Shown one piece after another: positions 18,997 through 28,271 of a stretch of DNA of 64,000 nt. Location: the NCBI GenBank assembly GCA_016194975.1, contig JACQAM010000016.1:1-64000 (forward strand), in the 5' to 3' direction. The notes under the pieces were generated by a model. The model saw nothing but the letters and a program-made list of their open reading frames with translations, did not search any database and was not told the DNA's origin. This DNA is from Bacteroidota bacterium. GTDB taxonomy: Bacteria > Bacteroidota > Bacteroidia > Palsa-965. Both the position numbers and the translations under genes were made by a program. How positions within the stretch are numbered: position 1 is the first letter of the stretch; the number at the start of each line of letters is the position of its first letter.

Positions 18997-20196
18997 ATGC
19001 GCAAAACAAAATCTGTTCATCGCGGCCCGGCATCAATCTCATTGCTCAAAGAAGCGCTGGAATATTATTATCACAAAGGATTCACAGCCGACCGCGCGCT
19101 GAATGAAACTTTCCGTCATTATAAATTGCGCGATGATCGTTTGCGTGGCGAATTGGCGGATCGTCTTTACGGCATTATTCGTTTTCGCCGCCCGCTGGTT
19201 TCTGCTCTTGGTTATGAACGAATCGATACGATCGATGATGTAAAGCTTCTCGTGGAACTGTGGAACGTCTGGAAAAAAATTTATGAAGGCAAAGAATACA
19301 AAGGCGAAACAAATTCAGCGAAAGAAAAACTGAAAAAATATCTGCGCGTTCATAAAATGAAAGAATCCTATCCCGACTGGATGGATGAAGCAGGAAGAAA
19401 AGAACTGGGCGATGAAAAATGGGAGAAGATCTCTTCGGCGCTGAATCGCCAGCCGCGATTATTCATCCGCGCGAATACGCTGCGTACTACGCGCGATCAA
19501 TTGATCGGTCGACTGAAGGAAGAAGGAGTGCGTGCATCGCCGGTCAACGAGAGTGAGGAAGCGGTACTCGTGGAAGAATTCTATAATGTGTATTCGCTTC
19601 CGTCTTTTCACGAAGGATTATTTGAAGTGCAGGATCTTTCTTCTATGCGCGTTTCTTCTTTTCTCGACGTGAGCCCGGGCATGCGCGTGCTCGATGCGTG
19701 CGCGGGTAACGGAGGAAAGACGCTTCATCTTGCTGCGCTGATCAAAAACAAAGGAAAGATCATTGCGACGGATGTTTCGCAGAGAAAACTCGATGAACTA
19801 AGATCAAGATGCAAGCGAAACGGAGTAGATGTAGTGGAAACGATGCTCATCCGGAAAGAAACAGATCTTTCATCATTGAAAGGAACATTCGATCGCGTGT
19901 TGCTTGATGTTCCCTGCAGCGGAACCGGAGTGCTGAAAAGAAATCCGGATATCAAATGGAGAATTCTTCCGGAAGATTTGCAGGAATTGCAACTTCAACA
20001 GAAAAAAATTCTTGAAACGTACGCAGCATTGCTGAAGAAGGACGGAAAACTCGTTTATGCATGTTGCAGTGTGCTTCCATCAGAAGGAGAAACGCGTGTG
20101 AATAGCTTCCTGGAGGATCATTTGCATGTAAAAGAAGAAGAATTGCGACTCGATCCTGATTTCGGGGACGGATTTTACATGGCGAGGATAAAATAA
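18997..20196 (+). CDS. RsmB/RsmF-type 16S rRNA m5C methyltransferase
   Basis: 399 residues. An N-terminal NusB-like helical RNA-binding part (about residues 15-110) is followed by a Rossmann SAM-dependent methyltransferase. Visible motifs: DACAGNGGKTLHLA (SAM loop), the motif IV Cys in DVPCSGTG (C307) and the motif VI nucleophile in YACCSV (C357; the usual TCS is CCS here, which leaves the catalytic Cys intact). It methylates cytosine C5 in 16S rRNA. A TACATTCG -7-like element ends just before the start. Confidence 0.9.
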   Translation: MRKTKSVHRGPASISLLKEALEYYYHKGFTADRALNETFRHYKLRDDRLRGELADRLYGIIRFRRPLVSALGYERIDTIDDVKLLVELWNVWKKIYEGKEYKGETNSAKEKLKKYLRVHKMKESYPDWMDEAGRKELGDEKWEKISSALNRQPRLFIRANTLRTTRDQLIGRLKEEGVRASPVNESEEAVLVEEFYNVYSLPSFHEGLFEVQDLSSMRVSSFLDVSPGMRVLDACAGNGGKTLHLAALIKNKGKIIATDVSQRKLDELRSRCKRNGVDVVETMLIRKETDLSSLKGTFDRVLLDVPCSGTGVLKRNPDIKWRILPEDLQELQLQQKKILETYAALLKKDGKLVYACCSVLPSEGETRVNSFLEDHLHVKEEELRLDPDFGDGFYMARIK

Positions 20197-20260
20197 ATTT
20201 CATTTTCATCTTCATCGGGATTGTTGTGTGAATGATCATTTTCAGCTAAAAAAATTTTCA

Positions 20261-20378
20261 GAAAAAAATCTCTGCGCGTCAATGATCGCCTATTTCTATT
20301 GGGGAAACTCACATTTGCAGAAAAAAAATCTGCCAGAAAAAATTCTGATCACGAAAAAAAATCTGTGCAAAAAAAATC
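20261..20378. repeat. Array of A-tract units GAAAAAAATC
   Basis: Five near-identical A7-8 tracts followed by TC occur at about 20261, 20320, 20336, 20353 and 20368; the last four are 15-17 bp apart and several have CAG before and CTG after. The gap 20197-20500 holds no other feature. Closely spaced A-tracts bend DNA or bind nucleoid proteins, and this lies upstream of the lysine-rich peptide gene. Confidence 0.6.
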
Positions 20379-20500
20379 ATGCGTAATCAATTTGTCCTTA
20401 TTAACAAAGCAGTGTTGAAAAATATGATGGTGATAATTTTTTTTATGTCATGATTTTCTCTTACTTCGTCAGCAAATAAATTTTTCAAAAACCAAAAACC

Positions 20501-20578
20501 ATGGCAAAGAAAGCAACCAAAAAGAAAGCTGGCAAAAAGAAGGCAGCTAAGAAAGCTAAAAAAGGAAAGAAGAAGTAA
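20501..20578 (+). CDS. 25-residue lysine-rich basic peptide
   Basis: ATG to TAA encodes MAKKATKKKAGKKK and eleven further K/A/G residues; 16 of 25 residues are Lys, with Ala and Gly and one Thr making up the rest. The composition resembles histone H1-like tails or the tail of Hc1-type proteins, so nucleic-acid binding is plausible. The frame is closed, begins after a TACTTCG -7-like element near 20462, and is followed 17 bp later by a strong terminator, which argues for a real transcript. Lys codons mix AAA and AAG, so this is not a simple A-run. It has no close neighbour in an operon. Confidence 0.6.
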   Translation: MAKKATKKKAGKKKAAKKAKKGKKK

Positions 20579-20594
20579 TCCTTCCAGGCTTAAG

Positions 20595-20622
20595 AAAAGG
20601 TCCCGCTCAGCGGGACTTTTTC
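20595..20622 (+). terminator. Terminator after lysine-rich peptide gene
   Basis: The 7-bp stem GTCCCGC/GCGGGAC (600-606 with 610-616) with a three-base loop is followed by TTTTT. Confidence 0.85.
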
Positions 20623-20771
20623 ATTTTAAATATTCCTGCTTTCTCATTGGTAAAATGCAGTATGAAAAAAATTTCTTCATCACCGGATATTTTTTTCTTT
20701 CGACGCTTTCAGAAAAAGATCACGCTTCATCTTCATCGCCGCCGCATCAGCTCATGACTCAGCCGAAATTG

Positions 20772-20779
20772 TATCTTTG
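20772..20779 (+). promoter_or_regulatory. -7 element for lipoprotein gene
   Basis: TATCTTTG is an exact match to TAnnTTTG, 50 bp upstream of the ATG at 20830. Confidence 0.55.
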
Positions 20780-20829
20780 AAATCAACATTCAGATTTTAC
20801 CATAACCGATCAAGCAAAAACCAGACATC

Positions 20830-21366
20830 ATGAAACAAATCATCTTTTTTGCCGCATGCTTCATTCCATTGTTGTGGACCGCATGCGGAGGCGACAAACC
20901 CAAAGAAGCGGCAGACACGGTTCCTAAAGGAATGGTCGCAAAAGAACTCAAACCACAAGGACTTCCGCTCAAGATCAATATTCCGGATTCTACTTTCGGA
21001 CTTGCAGTGATCTCCGAAACTCCTGAAGGCGTTGAAGTGAAAGTAGGCGCATTGTACGATATCATCGTCAATTCAGCAAGCGCTGAAGAATCAGACGCCA
21101 TGAAATACAAACCAATCGTTGCTGCGAGCGATGAGCTTCCGAAAAAATTCACCGACTCTTCTGCAACTGATCTGCGTTGGGAGATCAATCTCGGTGACCG
21201 TACCCTCTGTCATTTCTACCATATCGTGAAGATCGACAACACGACTTATTATGTGCGCGACAACATGAATAACACGGACAACGAATTCAAAAAAGAGAAT
21301 ATCGACAAGATGCTGATCAGCGCGAAATCACTTCGCGCTATTCCGCCGCCCGCTCCGAAATCGTGA
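20830..21366 (+). CDS. Hypothetical lipoprotein
   Basis: 178 residues with a clear lipoprotein signal peptide and lipobox (LWTACGG, Cys about residue 17). The mature part is a single small domain (residues 45-165) with no Cys and no recognisable motif. It stands alone between two terminators, with its own -7 element. I do not recognise the family; location in the inner or outer membrane leaflet facing the periplasm is inferred from the lipobox. Confidence 0.75.
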   Translation: MKQIIFFAACFIPLLWTACGGDKPKEAADTVPKGMVAKELKPQGLPLKINIPDSTFGLAVISETPEGVEVKVGALYDIIVNSASAEESDAMKYKPIVAASDELPKKFTDSSATDLRWEINLGDRTLCHFYHIVKIDNTTYYVRDNMNNTDNEFKKENIDKMLISAKSLRAIPPPAPKS

Positions 21367-21380
21367 TTGATGAAATAAAA

Positions 21381-21420
21381 AGAAAAGTCCCCATGAGTAT
21401 TCGTGGGGACTTTTTATTTT
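21381..21420. terminator. Bidirectional terminator between convergent genes
   Basis: Stem GTCCCCA (21387-21393) pairs with TGGGGAC (21404-21410); A-rich on the left and TTTTTATTTT on the right serve both the lipoprotein gene (+) and typA (-), which ends at 21423. Confidence 0.8.
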
Positions 21421-21422
21421 CA

Positions 21423-23234
21423 TCACTCAGCGGCCATCTTCTTCCTCAATCGGTCGCGCTCCGTCGGATCGAGATGAACTTTTCTCAAACGGATGGAAAC
21501 CGGCGTCACTTCCACATATTCATCTCCCTGTATGTATTCCATCGCTTCCTCGAGAGAAAATTTTATTGCCGGTGCGATCGCAGTTTTTTCATCGCTGCCA
21601 GACGCGCGCATGTTCGTCAGTTTTTTTTCAGTCGTTACATTCACCACGAGATCATCCGGGCGAATATGTTCACCGATCACCTGTCCGCCGTAAACTTCCT
21701 GTCCCGGATCTACGAAAAAATATCCGCGATCCTGGAGTTTATCTATCGAGTAGGGCATTGCTGTTCCTTTTTCTTTTGCAACAAGAACCCCGGCCATCCT
21801 TCCTGGAATCGGTCCTTTCCAGGGTTCGTATGCTTTGAAGCGGTGCGCCATGATCGCTTCGCCGGCAGTTGCAGTGAGAATATTATTTCTCAAGCCGATG
21901 AGTCCGCGTGCAGGAATATCAAATTCCATGTGAATGAGATCTCCTTTTGGTTCCATCACGAGCAACTCCCCTTTTTTCTGACTTACAAATTCGATGACTT
22001 TTCCTGAAGTTGCTTCCGGCGTATCAATGCTGAGTACTTCTATTGGTTCATGCTTTACTCCATCGATCTCTTTAATGATCACCTGCGGTTGCCCCACCTG
22101 CATCTCGTATCCTTCGCGGCGCATGGTTTCTATGAGAATAGAAAGATGAAGAATTCCGCGCCCATAAACCAAATGCGAATCAGGAGAATCTGTTTCTTCA
22201 ACACGCAACGCAAGATTTTTTTCAAGCTCGCGCTGCAAACGTTCTTTGATATGCCTTGATGTAACGAATTTCCCTTCTTTGCCGAAGAAAGGAGAATTGT
22301 TGATCGTAAAGAGCATGCTCATCGTCGGTTCATCAATCGCGATCGCAGGCAATGCTTGCGGATTTTCAAAATCTGAAAGTGTATCGCCGATCTCGAATCC
22401 TTCAATTCCTGTCAATGCAACAATATCACCTGCAGTTACTGAATCAATTTTCTTTTTTCCGAGTCCGTCGAAAACAAAAAGTTCTTTTACCCTGCTTTTC
22501 AGAATTCTTCCGTCGCGTTTCATGAGTGATACCGGCATGTTCTCTTTGATCACTCCGCGGAAAACGCGGCCCACTGCAATTCTTCCGACGAATGAAGTGT
22601 AATCGAGCGAAGTGATCTGTAATTGAAGAATTCCTGCGTGCATTGGAGCGTTCGGAAAATATTCGATGATCGTATCGAGCAGGAAACTGATATCGTTCGC
22701 AGGATTTTTATGATCGGGTCCCATCCACCCGTGTTTCGAAGAACCGAAAACAGTTTTGAATCCGAGTTGTTCTTCTGTTGCGCCGAGATTGAAAAAAAGA
22801 TCGAACACCTGGTCATGCACTTCATCGGGACGGCAATTCGGTTTATCTACTTTATTGATGACAAGAATTGCTTTTTTTCCCTGCTGCAGTGCTTTCTGAA
22901 GAACGAAACGTGTTTGCGGCATTGGCCCTTCGAATGCATCCACCAGCAGCAGCACACCATCGGCCATATTGAGTACGCGTTCCACTTCTCCGCCGAAGTC
23001 GGCGTGGCCGGGTGTGTCAATGATATTTATTTTTATTCCTTTATAAACGACAGAAACATTTTTTGCGAGAATGGTAATGCCGCGTTCACGTTCCAGTTCA
23101 TTATTATCAAGAATGAGTTCACCTGTTTCCTGGTTCTCGCGGAATAATTTTCCCTGCAATAACATTTTATCAACGAGGGTGGTCTTCCCGTGATCAACGT
23201 GAGCGATAATAGCAATATTCCGAATCTGTGACAT
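21423..23234 (-). CDS. typA: Ribosome-binding GTPase TypA/BipA
   Basis: 603 residues, full length. The GTPase motifs are all visible: AHVDHGKTT (G1), RGITI (G2), DTPGH (G3), NKVDK (G4), followed by EF-G-like domains II, III and V and the BipA-specific C-terminal domain. TypA binds 70S ribosomes and supports ribosome assembly and stress or cold adaptation. It is a single-gene transcript with an exact TATCTTTG -7 element 21 bp upstream of the ATG. Confidence 0.97.
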   Translation of the reverse strand: MSQIRNIAIIAHVDHGKTTLVDKMLLQGKLFRENQETGELILDNNELERERGITILAKNVSVVYKGIKINIIDTPGHADFGGEVERVLNMADGVLLLVDAFEGPMPQTRFVLQKALQQGKKAILVINKVDKPNCRPDEVHDQVFDLFFNLGATEEQLGFKTVFGSSKHGWMGPDHKNPANDISFLLDTIIEYFPNAPMHAGILQLQITSLDYTSFVGRIAVGRVFRGVIKENMPVSLMKRDGRILKSRVKELFVFDGLGKKKIDSVTAGDIVALTGIEGFEIGDTLSDFENPQALPAIAIDEPTMSMLFTINNSPFFGKEGKFVTSRHIKERLQRELEKNLALRVEETDSPDSHLVYGRGILHLSILIETMRREGYEMQVGQPQVIIKEIDGVKHEPIEVLSIDTPEATSGKVIEFVSQKKGELLVMEPKGDLIHMEFDIPARGLIGLRNNILTATAGEAIMAHRFKAYEPWKGPIPGRMAGVLVAKEKGTAMPYSIDKLQDRGYFFVDPGQEVYGGQVIGEHIRPDDLVVNVTTEKKLTNMRASGSDEKTAIAPAIKFSLEEAMEYIQGDEYVEVTPVSIRLRKVHLDPTERDRLRKKMAAE

Positions 23235-23254
23235 CTGGTTTTTTAAAAGGAACG

Positions 23255-23262
23255 CAAAGATA
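23255..23262 (-). promoter_or_regulatory. -7 element for typA
   Basis: Minus-strand TATCTTTG, 21 bp before the typA ATG. Confidence 0.6.
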
Positions 23263-23318
23263 AGTCTATCATGTCAATAAAATGAATAAAGCGAGAATTG
23301 GGGAATGACCGGGAAAGA

Positions 23319-24299
23319 TCAGCGCAAGGTATCGCCGTTGAAGAAGAATTGATCTTCGGTAATATGTTGGAAATTCATTTTGGTGGGATCTACGATAATG
23401 GTGTCGCTGGTATTGGTGTTCTTGTGTTCGTAGGTTGGTTTCTGCAGCGAAAAAGTTTTTCCATCGAGCGCAAAGAATTCTTCATCCTTTGAGAATCCAC
23501 CTATTTTTTTCCCGTGATCAATGGATTTATTCTTATCCCACCCGGTACCGGTATAAATTTTTATAGTGAATGAACCGTTCGGAAGTTCGGTAAGGTGAAA
23601 TGCATTATTTGCGTGAATGAATTCGTTGCGGATCGTTCGGTGGGGCGGCGCCACTTCCACCGCGCATACTATTGCATCCGAAACGGGGTTGTAAACCACG
23701 ATCTCGTTCGGCGATGCTTGTATGTAAATTCCTTTTCCGAATATCGTGTCGTATGGAGAATCGAGATTCTGAATTTCGCCGTTCTTTCCCGGCAGCACAT
23801 TTGAATTCAGAGATGCATTACCCAATGTGTTATTGAGTTCATCTTTTTTCTTCGAGTGAATATAATTTTCGAATAACGATGCAGCCACGATATAAGCAAC
23901 GAAGGTGATTACCATTCCGACAAGAATTTTTTTTCTGCGCTTTATATGCGCAGCCACACGTGTGCGATGGCGTTCACGCGCGCGCGCAAGATCCTCGGGC
24001 GAGTACGCTTTCCTGCGCGGGTCGCGCGCATCGGCTTCTTCTTTTTCAGAAGCGTACATGAAAGAGAGATCGCCGGTATAATATTTCTGTCGCGATCGTT
24101 TGCGGTCATAATTACTTCGCAGGACAGGGTCGGAAAGAATATCGTATGCTTCTGCGATCTCTTTGAATTTTTCTTCTGCACCTTTCGCACCTGCGTTCAC
24201 ATCCGGATGCCAGCGCTTGGCAAGCCGGCGGTAAGCAAGTTTTATTTCCTGCTCATCGGCGGTATCCGCAATTCCGAGTATCTGGTAGTAGTCTTTCAC
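23319..24299 (-). CDS. Membrane-anchored J-domain (DnaJ-like) protein
   Basis: 326 residues. The N-terminal J domain (residues 3-70) has the HPD tripeptide in [10 protein letters not shown] and the helix IV sequence [14 protein letters not shown], so it should stimulate a DnaK partner. A basic/acidic linker (about 95-125) precedes one transmembrane helix ([19 protein letters not shown]). The remaining 170 residues, likely on the other side of the membrane, form a beta-rich domain I do not recognise. It lacks the G/F and zinc-finger regions of true DnaJ. It lies downstream of muiA on the same strand, after a hairpin. Confidence 0.85.
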   Translation of the reverse strand: MKDYYQILGIADTADEQEIKLAYRRLAKRWHPDVNAGAKGAEEKFKEIAEAYDILSDPVLRSNYDRKRSRQKYYTGDLSFMYASEKEEADARDPRRKAYSPEDLARARERHRTRVAAHIKRRKKILVGMVITFVAYIVAASLFENYIHSKKKDELNNTLGNASLNSNVLPGKNGEIQNLDSPYDTIFGKGIYIQASPNEIVVYNPVSDAIVCAVEVAPPHRTIRNEFIHANNAFHLTELPNGSFTIKIYTGTGWDKNKSIDHGKKIGGFSKDEEFFALDGKTFSLQKPTYEHKNTNTSDTIIVDPTKMNFQHITEDQFFFNGDTLR

Positions 24300-24308
24300 G
24301 TTTTATGC

Positions 24309-24340
24309 AAACGGCTCTCCATTTGCCGAGAGCCGTTCTT
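24309..24340 (-). terminator. Hairpin between muiA-family gene and J-domain gene
   Basis: A perfect 9-bp stem AACGGCTCT/AGAGCCGTT (24310-24318 with 24329-24337). The downstream T-run on the minus strand is weak (TTTGCAT), so this may be an attenuator rather than a full terminator. Confidence 0.6.
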
Positions 24341-24373
24341 TCATTGAAGAAAAATTATGCAGTTGAATTATTT

Positions 24374-26092
24374 TCAGAAGCTGGGACAAGCAACAGATTT
24401 TTTCCGTTGTGTTTTTACCCTCTTGTTTTTCGGATATTTTATCACGTAAGTGAGTTTCACTTTTACTGTTTCTCCCGGCGGAATATTCAGGTTCCAGGTG
24501 ATGATTCCCGTTGCAGGATCGAGAACTCCTTTCGAAAGTTCCGGAGTTTCCACTGTGATCTCTGCATCCTGCGAAACCGGAACCTGGTCTTCGAGTTTCA
24601 CATTCACCATAGATTTCCGCGTGTTCTTCACGGCAATTTCATAAGAGAAAGTTTCTTTCTTCGTGGTCCCGACAGTTTTGTCGTTGTTCACTTCAGAAAG
24701 TTTTGTTCGTGTCACCACTAATTTCTGATCTCGTCCGAAAGAAAGATCGAGCGTATCATCTGTGCTGCGTGTGTAGATATAGGACTGACCGATGTATGTT
24801 CCGCCGAAATAAACATTGGCAGGGCCTTCTACAAGATCAAGATCTTCCCATCCGGTGATGCGCGCAAGAAGAAATGCATCGCGGTCAACTTTCGGAACAC
24901 TCTGGTACTGGAAAGTTGCGTTGAGATTGTACGATGTAACATCAACGATATAAGGTTTTGCATCTGCGGGAATATCATATTTCTGTTTGATATCGAATTC
25001 TGCACTCAGTTCTGATATTTCAATCTGGTTGTATTGTTGCTGTTGATTCTGTTGCGACTGATTTTTGTAATCGATCACGCCCGCGATCACCACCGATCTG
25101 TCTTTTTGCGCAGGAGCGGAGTTGGCAAGATTCTGGCTTTCGAGTGTAGCAGGAGCATTATTGTTCGCACCGTAATTATTGTTGTTATAATATTGTTGCT
25201 GCTGGTAACCGTAACTGTTGTAATCATTATCAAAATTCAGCGTCCACTTGTCGAGTTCAGGCGCAAGTGCGCTCTGCATCGGATCTGACGTTGATAATTT
25301 CATCGCTACATCTTTCCAGTCCACGTTCGTGTTATTGAAAACCTTTGCGCGGTATTTCAGGTCGATCGGTTTTTCCACATCTTCCGCAATGAGATCGTAA
25401 CTCGGCGCCCAGCCCGCATCACTTGCAACATAACTCAGATTGCAAAGCGATTCTATTTTCATAGTGCCACCAACAGAAACGAGAATAGTTATTTCGCCCA
25501 TTGGCGGATTGGTGCGCTGGTTGGCTTCATTCACCTGCTGATGCAAACGCGAAATGATCTCAGAAAGTTCAGAAGTTTTCCTGTTGAGCTTCACGAGTTC
25601 GGTATTGATCTCCGTCATTCGCTGCAGGAAAAAATCGGCGTTGAGTTTCAATTCAGCATTTGTTACTCCTTTCTCATTTCCGCCGATGGAACGATTCGCA
25701 TCAAGCATTGCTTTCTCGCGCGTGTAGGCGTCGATCTGTCCCTGTAAGATCGCTTCCTGGTCACTCATCATTTCGAGAGAATCATTCAGTTGTTTCAGCA
25801 CCACATCATTTTTTTTCTCACCGTAGATATAATCGATACGATTGGTTATGGAGAGAATGGAAACATCTCCCGCCGCAGTGAATTGGATGCTTTTCGGGAT
25901 CAGCTTTGATGTGAGTCCTACAAAATGCAATTCATTTCTTCCGGGAGAAAGTGAAATTGTTTTGGAATGTGAAACTTCAACGCCGCTGAGATAAACAGTG
26001 ACGGCGGAGATCGGAGCTTCAATGTTCTGTTCGTTGTCGCCGGCTTTCACGAGAAGCGGGGACATCATAATGAAGAAAAATATTTTTTTCAT
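24374..26092 (-). CDS. MuiA-family (DUF4139) protein
   Basis: 572 residues with a signal peptide. The N-terminal DUF4140 beta region (ISAVTVYLSGVEVSHSKTI) is followed by a long coiled coil (about residues 90-195) and the DUF4139 beta-sandwich domain, the architecture of the mucoidy inhibitor A family. In other bacteria such proteins are linked to envelope or exopolysaccharide traits, but the mechanism is unknown. A low-complexity Gln/Asn/Tyr insert lies around residues 290-315. The last residues (KKSVACPSF) look unlike the usual end of the family; a late frameshift is possible but not provable. Confidence 0.85.
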   Translation of the reverse strand: MKKIFFFIMMSPLLVKAGDNEQNIEAPISAVTVYLSGVEVSHSKTISLSPGRNELHFVGLTSKLIPKSIQFTAAGDVSILSITNRIDYIYGEKKNDVVLKQLNDSLEMMSDQEAILQGQIDAYTREKAMLDANRSIGGNEKGVTNAELKLNADFFLQRMTEINTELVKLNRKTSELSEIISRLHQQVNEANQRTNPPMGEITILVSVGGTMKIESLCNLSYVASDAGWAPSYDLIAEDVEKPIDLKYRAKVFNNTNVDWKDVAMKLSTSDPMQSALAPELDKWTLNFDNDYNSYGYQQQQYYNNNNYGANNNAPATLESQNLANSAPAQKDRSVVIAGVIDYKNQSQQNQQQQYNQIEISELSAEFDIKQKYDIPADAKPYIVDVTSYNLNATFQYQSVPKVDRDAFLLARITGWEDLDLVEGPANVYFGGTYIGQSYIYTRSTDDTLDLSFGRDQKLVVTRTKLSEVNNDKTVGTTKKETFSYEIAVKNTRKSMVNVKLEDQVPVSQDAEITVETPELSKGVLDPATGIITWNLNIPPGETVKVKLTYVIKYPKNKRVKTQRKKSVACPSF

Positions 26093-26111
26093 GGGTAAAG
26101 AAATTAGGGTT

Positions 26112-26147
26112 GAATAAAAACCCCCGTTCGTTTTTGAACAGGGGTTC
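26112..26147 (-). terminator. Terminator of substrate-binding lipoprotein gene
   Basis: On the minus strand an 11-bp stem with one mismatch (26119-26129 with 26136-26146) is followed by TTTTTATT. Confidence 0.8.
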
Positions 26148-26166
26148 GATAAGATATTTTGACTGA

Positions 26167-27996
26167 TCAGTGTTGCTGTTCTTCAGCGTCATTCTTTTTT
26201 CCACCACCGGAAGCAGAATCTTTTCCATTCTTCTTCGCAGGTTCTTCTTTGAGATACACCTGTGAGAAATCGAGATAGCGCATCGGGTTGGTATAGAAAT
26301 TTTTTACGCGATACTGCGTGAGCCGGTAATTCTCATCGTACCACAGAATGATAACAGGAGCATCTGCCATCATCAGTTGTTCTGCTGCGAGGAAATTTTT
26401 ATTTGCCTCATCAATTGTTTTAGCAGTTCTTCCGGCGTCATACAATTTGTCAAACTCCGGATTTCTGTAACGGCTGGTATTCGGGAAAGAAGGTTGTGAA
26501 GTACTGTCGGGAACATCGGCGCCATAAAACAAAGAGAGGAAAGATTCGGCAGAAGGAAAATCGGCCACCCAGGCAGAGCGGAAAATATCGGCGCGTGCAA
26601 ATTTCTCATCATTCAGTTTTTGCTGGAATGAAACATTGGCGATCTCAATATTAACATGAAGCACTTCACGGATCTCGTTCTGGATCTCTTCAGCCACCAG
26701 CGTATTCCTTGATCCGCCGCTGTTGAGAATGAGTTTCACACTCGGGAAATTCTTTCCGTCGGGATAACCGGCATCGGCAAGAAGTTTGCGCGCCATTTCA
26801 CGGTCAGCATCTTTTTGTTTTTTTGTTTCTTCTGCCGATTCTTTTTCCTGCTCATAACCTATTACTTCACTTGCTTTATAACCCGGAAGTGCAGGCGGAC
26901 AAATCCCGTTTATTCCGGGACCATAAGCTTCACCGGCAAGAATTTCTTCTACTATATAATCGCGGTCAATGGCATAAGAAAACGCCTGGCGGACTTTTAC
27001 ATTATCAAACGGTGGACGAGTAGTATTGAACTCATACATCTGCGTTACAAATTCTGAGGAGTGATCGAGAAGGAATTTCGGCGGCTTCTGTTCGAATTCT
27101 GAAATTACCTGCGGAACAAAAGTCTTAACAGCTTCTGCACTCAGCCCCCAAACAAAATCGAGTTGATTATTCTGGAAGAGATCAAGCTCTGATTTTTTAT
27201 TATCTATATAGGAGATTTTGATGGAGTCGAGAAAAGGAAGAATGTTGCCGAGCGAATCTTTTCCGTAGTAATTGTCATTGCGAACAAGAATAACACTGCT
27301 GCTGTCATTGGCTATGGATGATACAATGAAAGCGCCGGTTCCAACGTGCATTTTATCTCCGTATTTTTCCACGGCTTCTTTCGGAACAATGCTCGCTGTT
27401 GTATTAGCAAGTATATAAAGGAATGAGATGTTCGGTTTTTCGAGGCGGATTTGAATGGTTTGAGGATCTACAACTTTTATTCCTTCAAGCGAGCCGGGTT
27501 TTGCATTTGCGCCGGAGTTATAAAAATTATTCGCACCCACTACTCTTCCTTTAAATGTGGAAATAAAATTTGCGTTGTTGCCATCGTTTTTACAGAGAAG
27601 TTCGAATGAATAACGAACATCATCCGCAGTCACAAGCCGTCCTTTACCATCGGGAAAACAAGGATCGTCCTGGAATTTTACATCTTTACGTAAATGGAAT
27701 GTATATAAGGTGCCAGATGTATCCACTTCCCAGGTTGAAGCAATACAGGGAGCTATCTTTAAAGTACGCGGATCAAATTTTACAAGTCCTTCATAGATCT
27801 GTGTAGCAATGTGTGATGAGATCGCATCAGTGATCTGAGTGGGGAAAAGGGTTTGAAACTTATCCGTCTCATTGAATTTCAGAGTGCCACCATAAGTTCG
27901 ACCGCCCTTTCCTTCTTTGGGCCTGGAATTCGCGGTATCATTGCCGCAGGAGCCAAGCAGAAAAAGAAGAGGAAGGAAAAGAAAAAATTTTCTCAT
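26167..27996 (-). CDS. Peptide/nickel-type ABC transporter substrate-binding lipoprotein (SBP_bac_5)
   Basis: 609 residues. A lipoprotein signal with lipobox LLGSCG is followed by the SBP_bac_5 fold: GGTLKFNETDKFQTLFP near the start, TFHLRKDVKFQDDP, then FDNVKVRQAFSYAIDRDYIV (the family signature region) and LLADAGYPDGKNFP. It should bind oligopeptides or similar ligands in the periplasm for an ABC importer. No permease or ATPase gene lies nearby, so it is an orphan. The ATG at 27996 is supported by the -7 element at 28032-28039; the longer frame to 28173 crosses that promoter and is rejected. Confidence 0.92.
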   Translation of the reverse strand: MRKFFLFLPLLFLLGSCGNDTANSRPKEGKGGRTYGGTLKFNETDKFQTLFPTQITDAISSHIATQIYEGLVKFDPRTLKIAPCIASTWEVDTSGTLYTFHLRKDVKFQDDPCFPDGKGRLVTADDVRYSFELLCKNDGNNANFISTFKGRVVGANNFYNSGANAKPGSLEGIKVVDPQTIQIRLEKPNISFLYILANTTASIVPKEAVEKYGDKMHVGTGAFIVSSIANDSSSVILVRNDNYYGKDSLGNILPFLDSIKISYIDNKKSELDLFQNNQLDFVWGLSAEAVKTFVPQVISEFEQKPPKFLLDHSSEFVTQMYEFNTTRPPFDNVKVRQAFSYAIDRDYIVEEILAGEAYGPGINGICPPALPGYKASEVIGYEQEKESAEETKKQKDADREMARKLLADAGYPDGKNFPSVKLILNSGGSRNTLVAEEIQNEIREVLHVNIEIANVSFQQKLNDEKFARADIFRSAWVADFPSAESFLSLFYGADVPDSTSQPSFPNTSRYRNPEFDKLYDAGRTAKTIDEANKNFLAAEQLMMADAPVIILWYDENYRLTQYRVKNFYTNPMRYLDFSQVYLKEEPAKKNGKDSASGGGKKNDAEEQQH

Positions 27997-28031
27997 AATT
28001 GAGTTGTAGTAACGTTTTTGCCTTAATCGGG

Positions 28032-28039
28032 CAAAGGTA
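28032..28039 (-). promoter_or_regulatory. -7 element for substrate-binding lipoprotein gene
   Basis: Minus-strand TACCTTTG matches TAnnTTTG and lies 36 bp before the ATG. The divergent gap 27997-28271 also has an odd palindrome CTTGGCG-A-CGCCAAG near 28161. Confidence 0.55.
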
Positions 28040-28271
28040 TAATTTCGTCGTGCAAGATTAGTGCTTTTCAGTAAAATGGTCAAGTTTTGGTCGTTTTTGG
28101 CAATAAATGTTACAAGCTCATTATAAGGCATCTTTAATGGTACAGCTCCTTTTTCATTCCTTGGCGACGCCAAGTGCCGTTTTATCGAAAATTATTGCGG
28201 TTTTATTTTGTTTTTCCCTCGTAACGTTCTAATATTGCCCGTCAAAATCGGAGGTGCTCTGCACTTATGTG

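Noticed and set aside
27997-28173. 59-residue N-terminal extension of the substrate-binding protein
   Set aside because: The promoter element at 28032-28039 lies inside it, and the lipoprotein signal begins at 27996.
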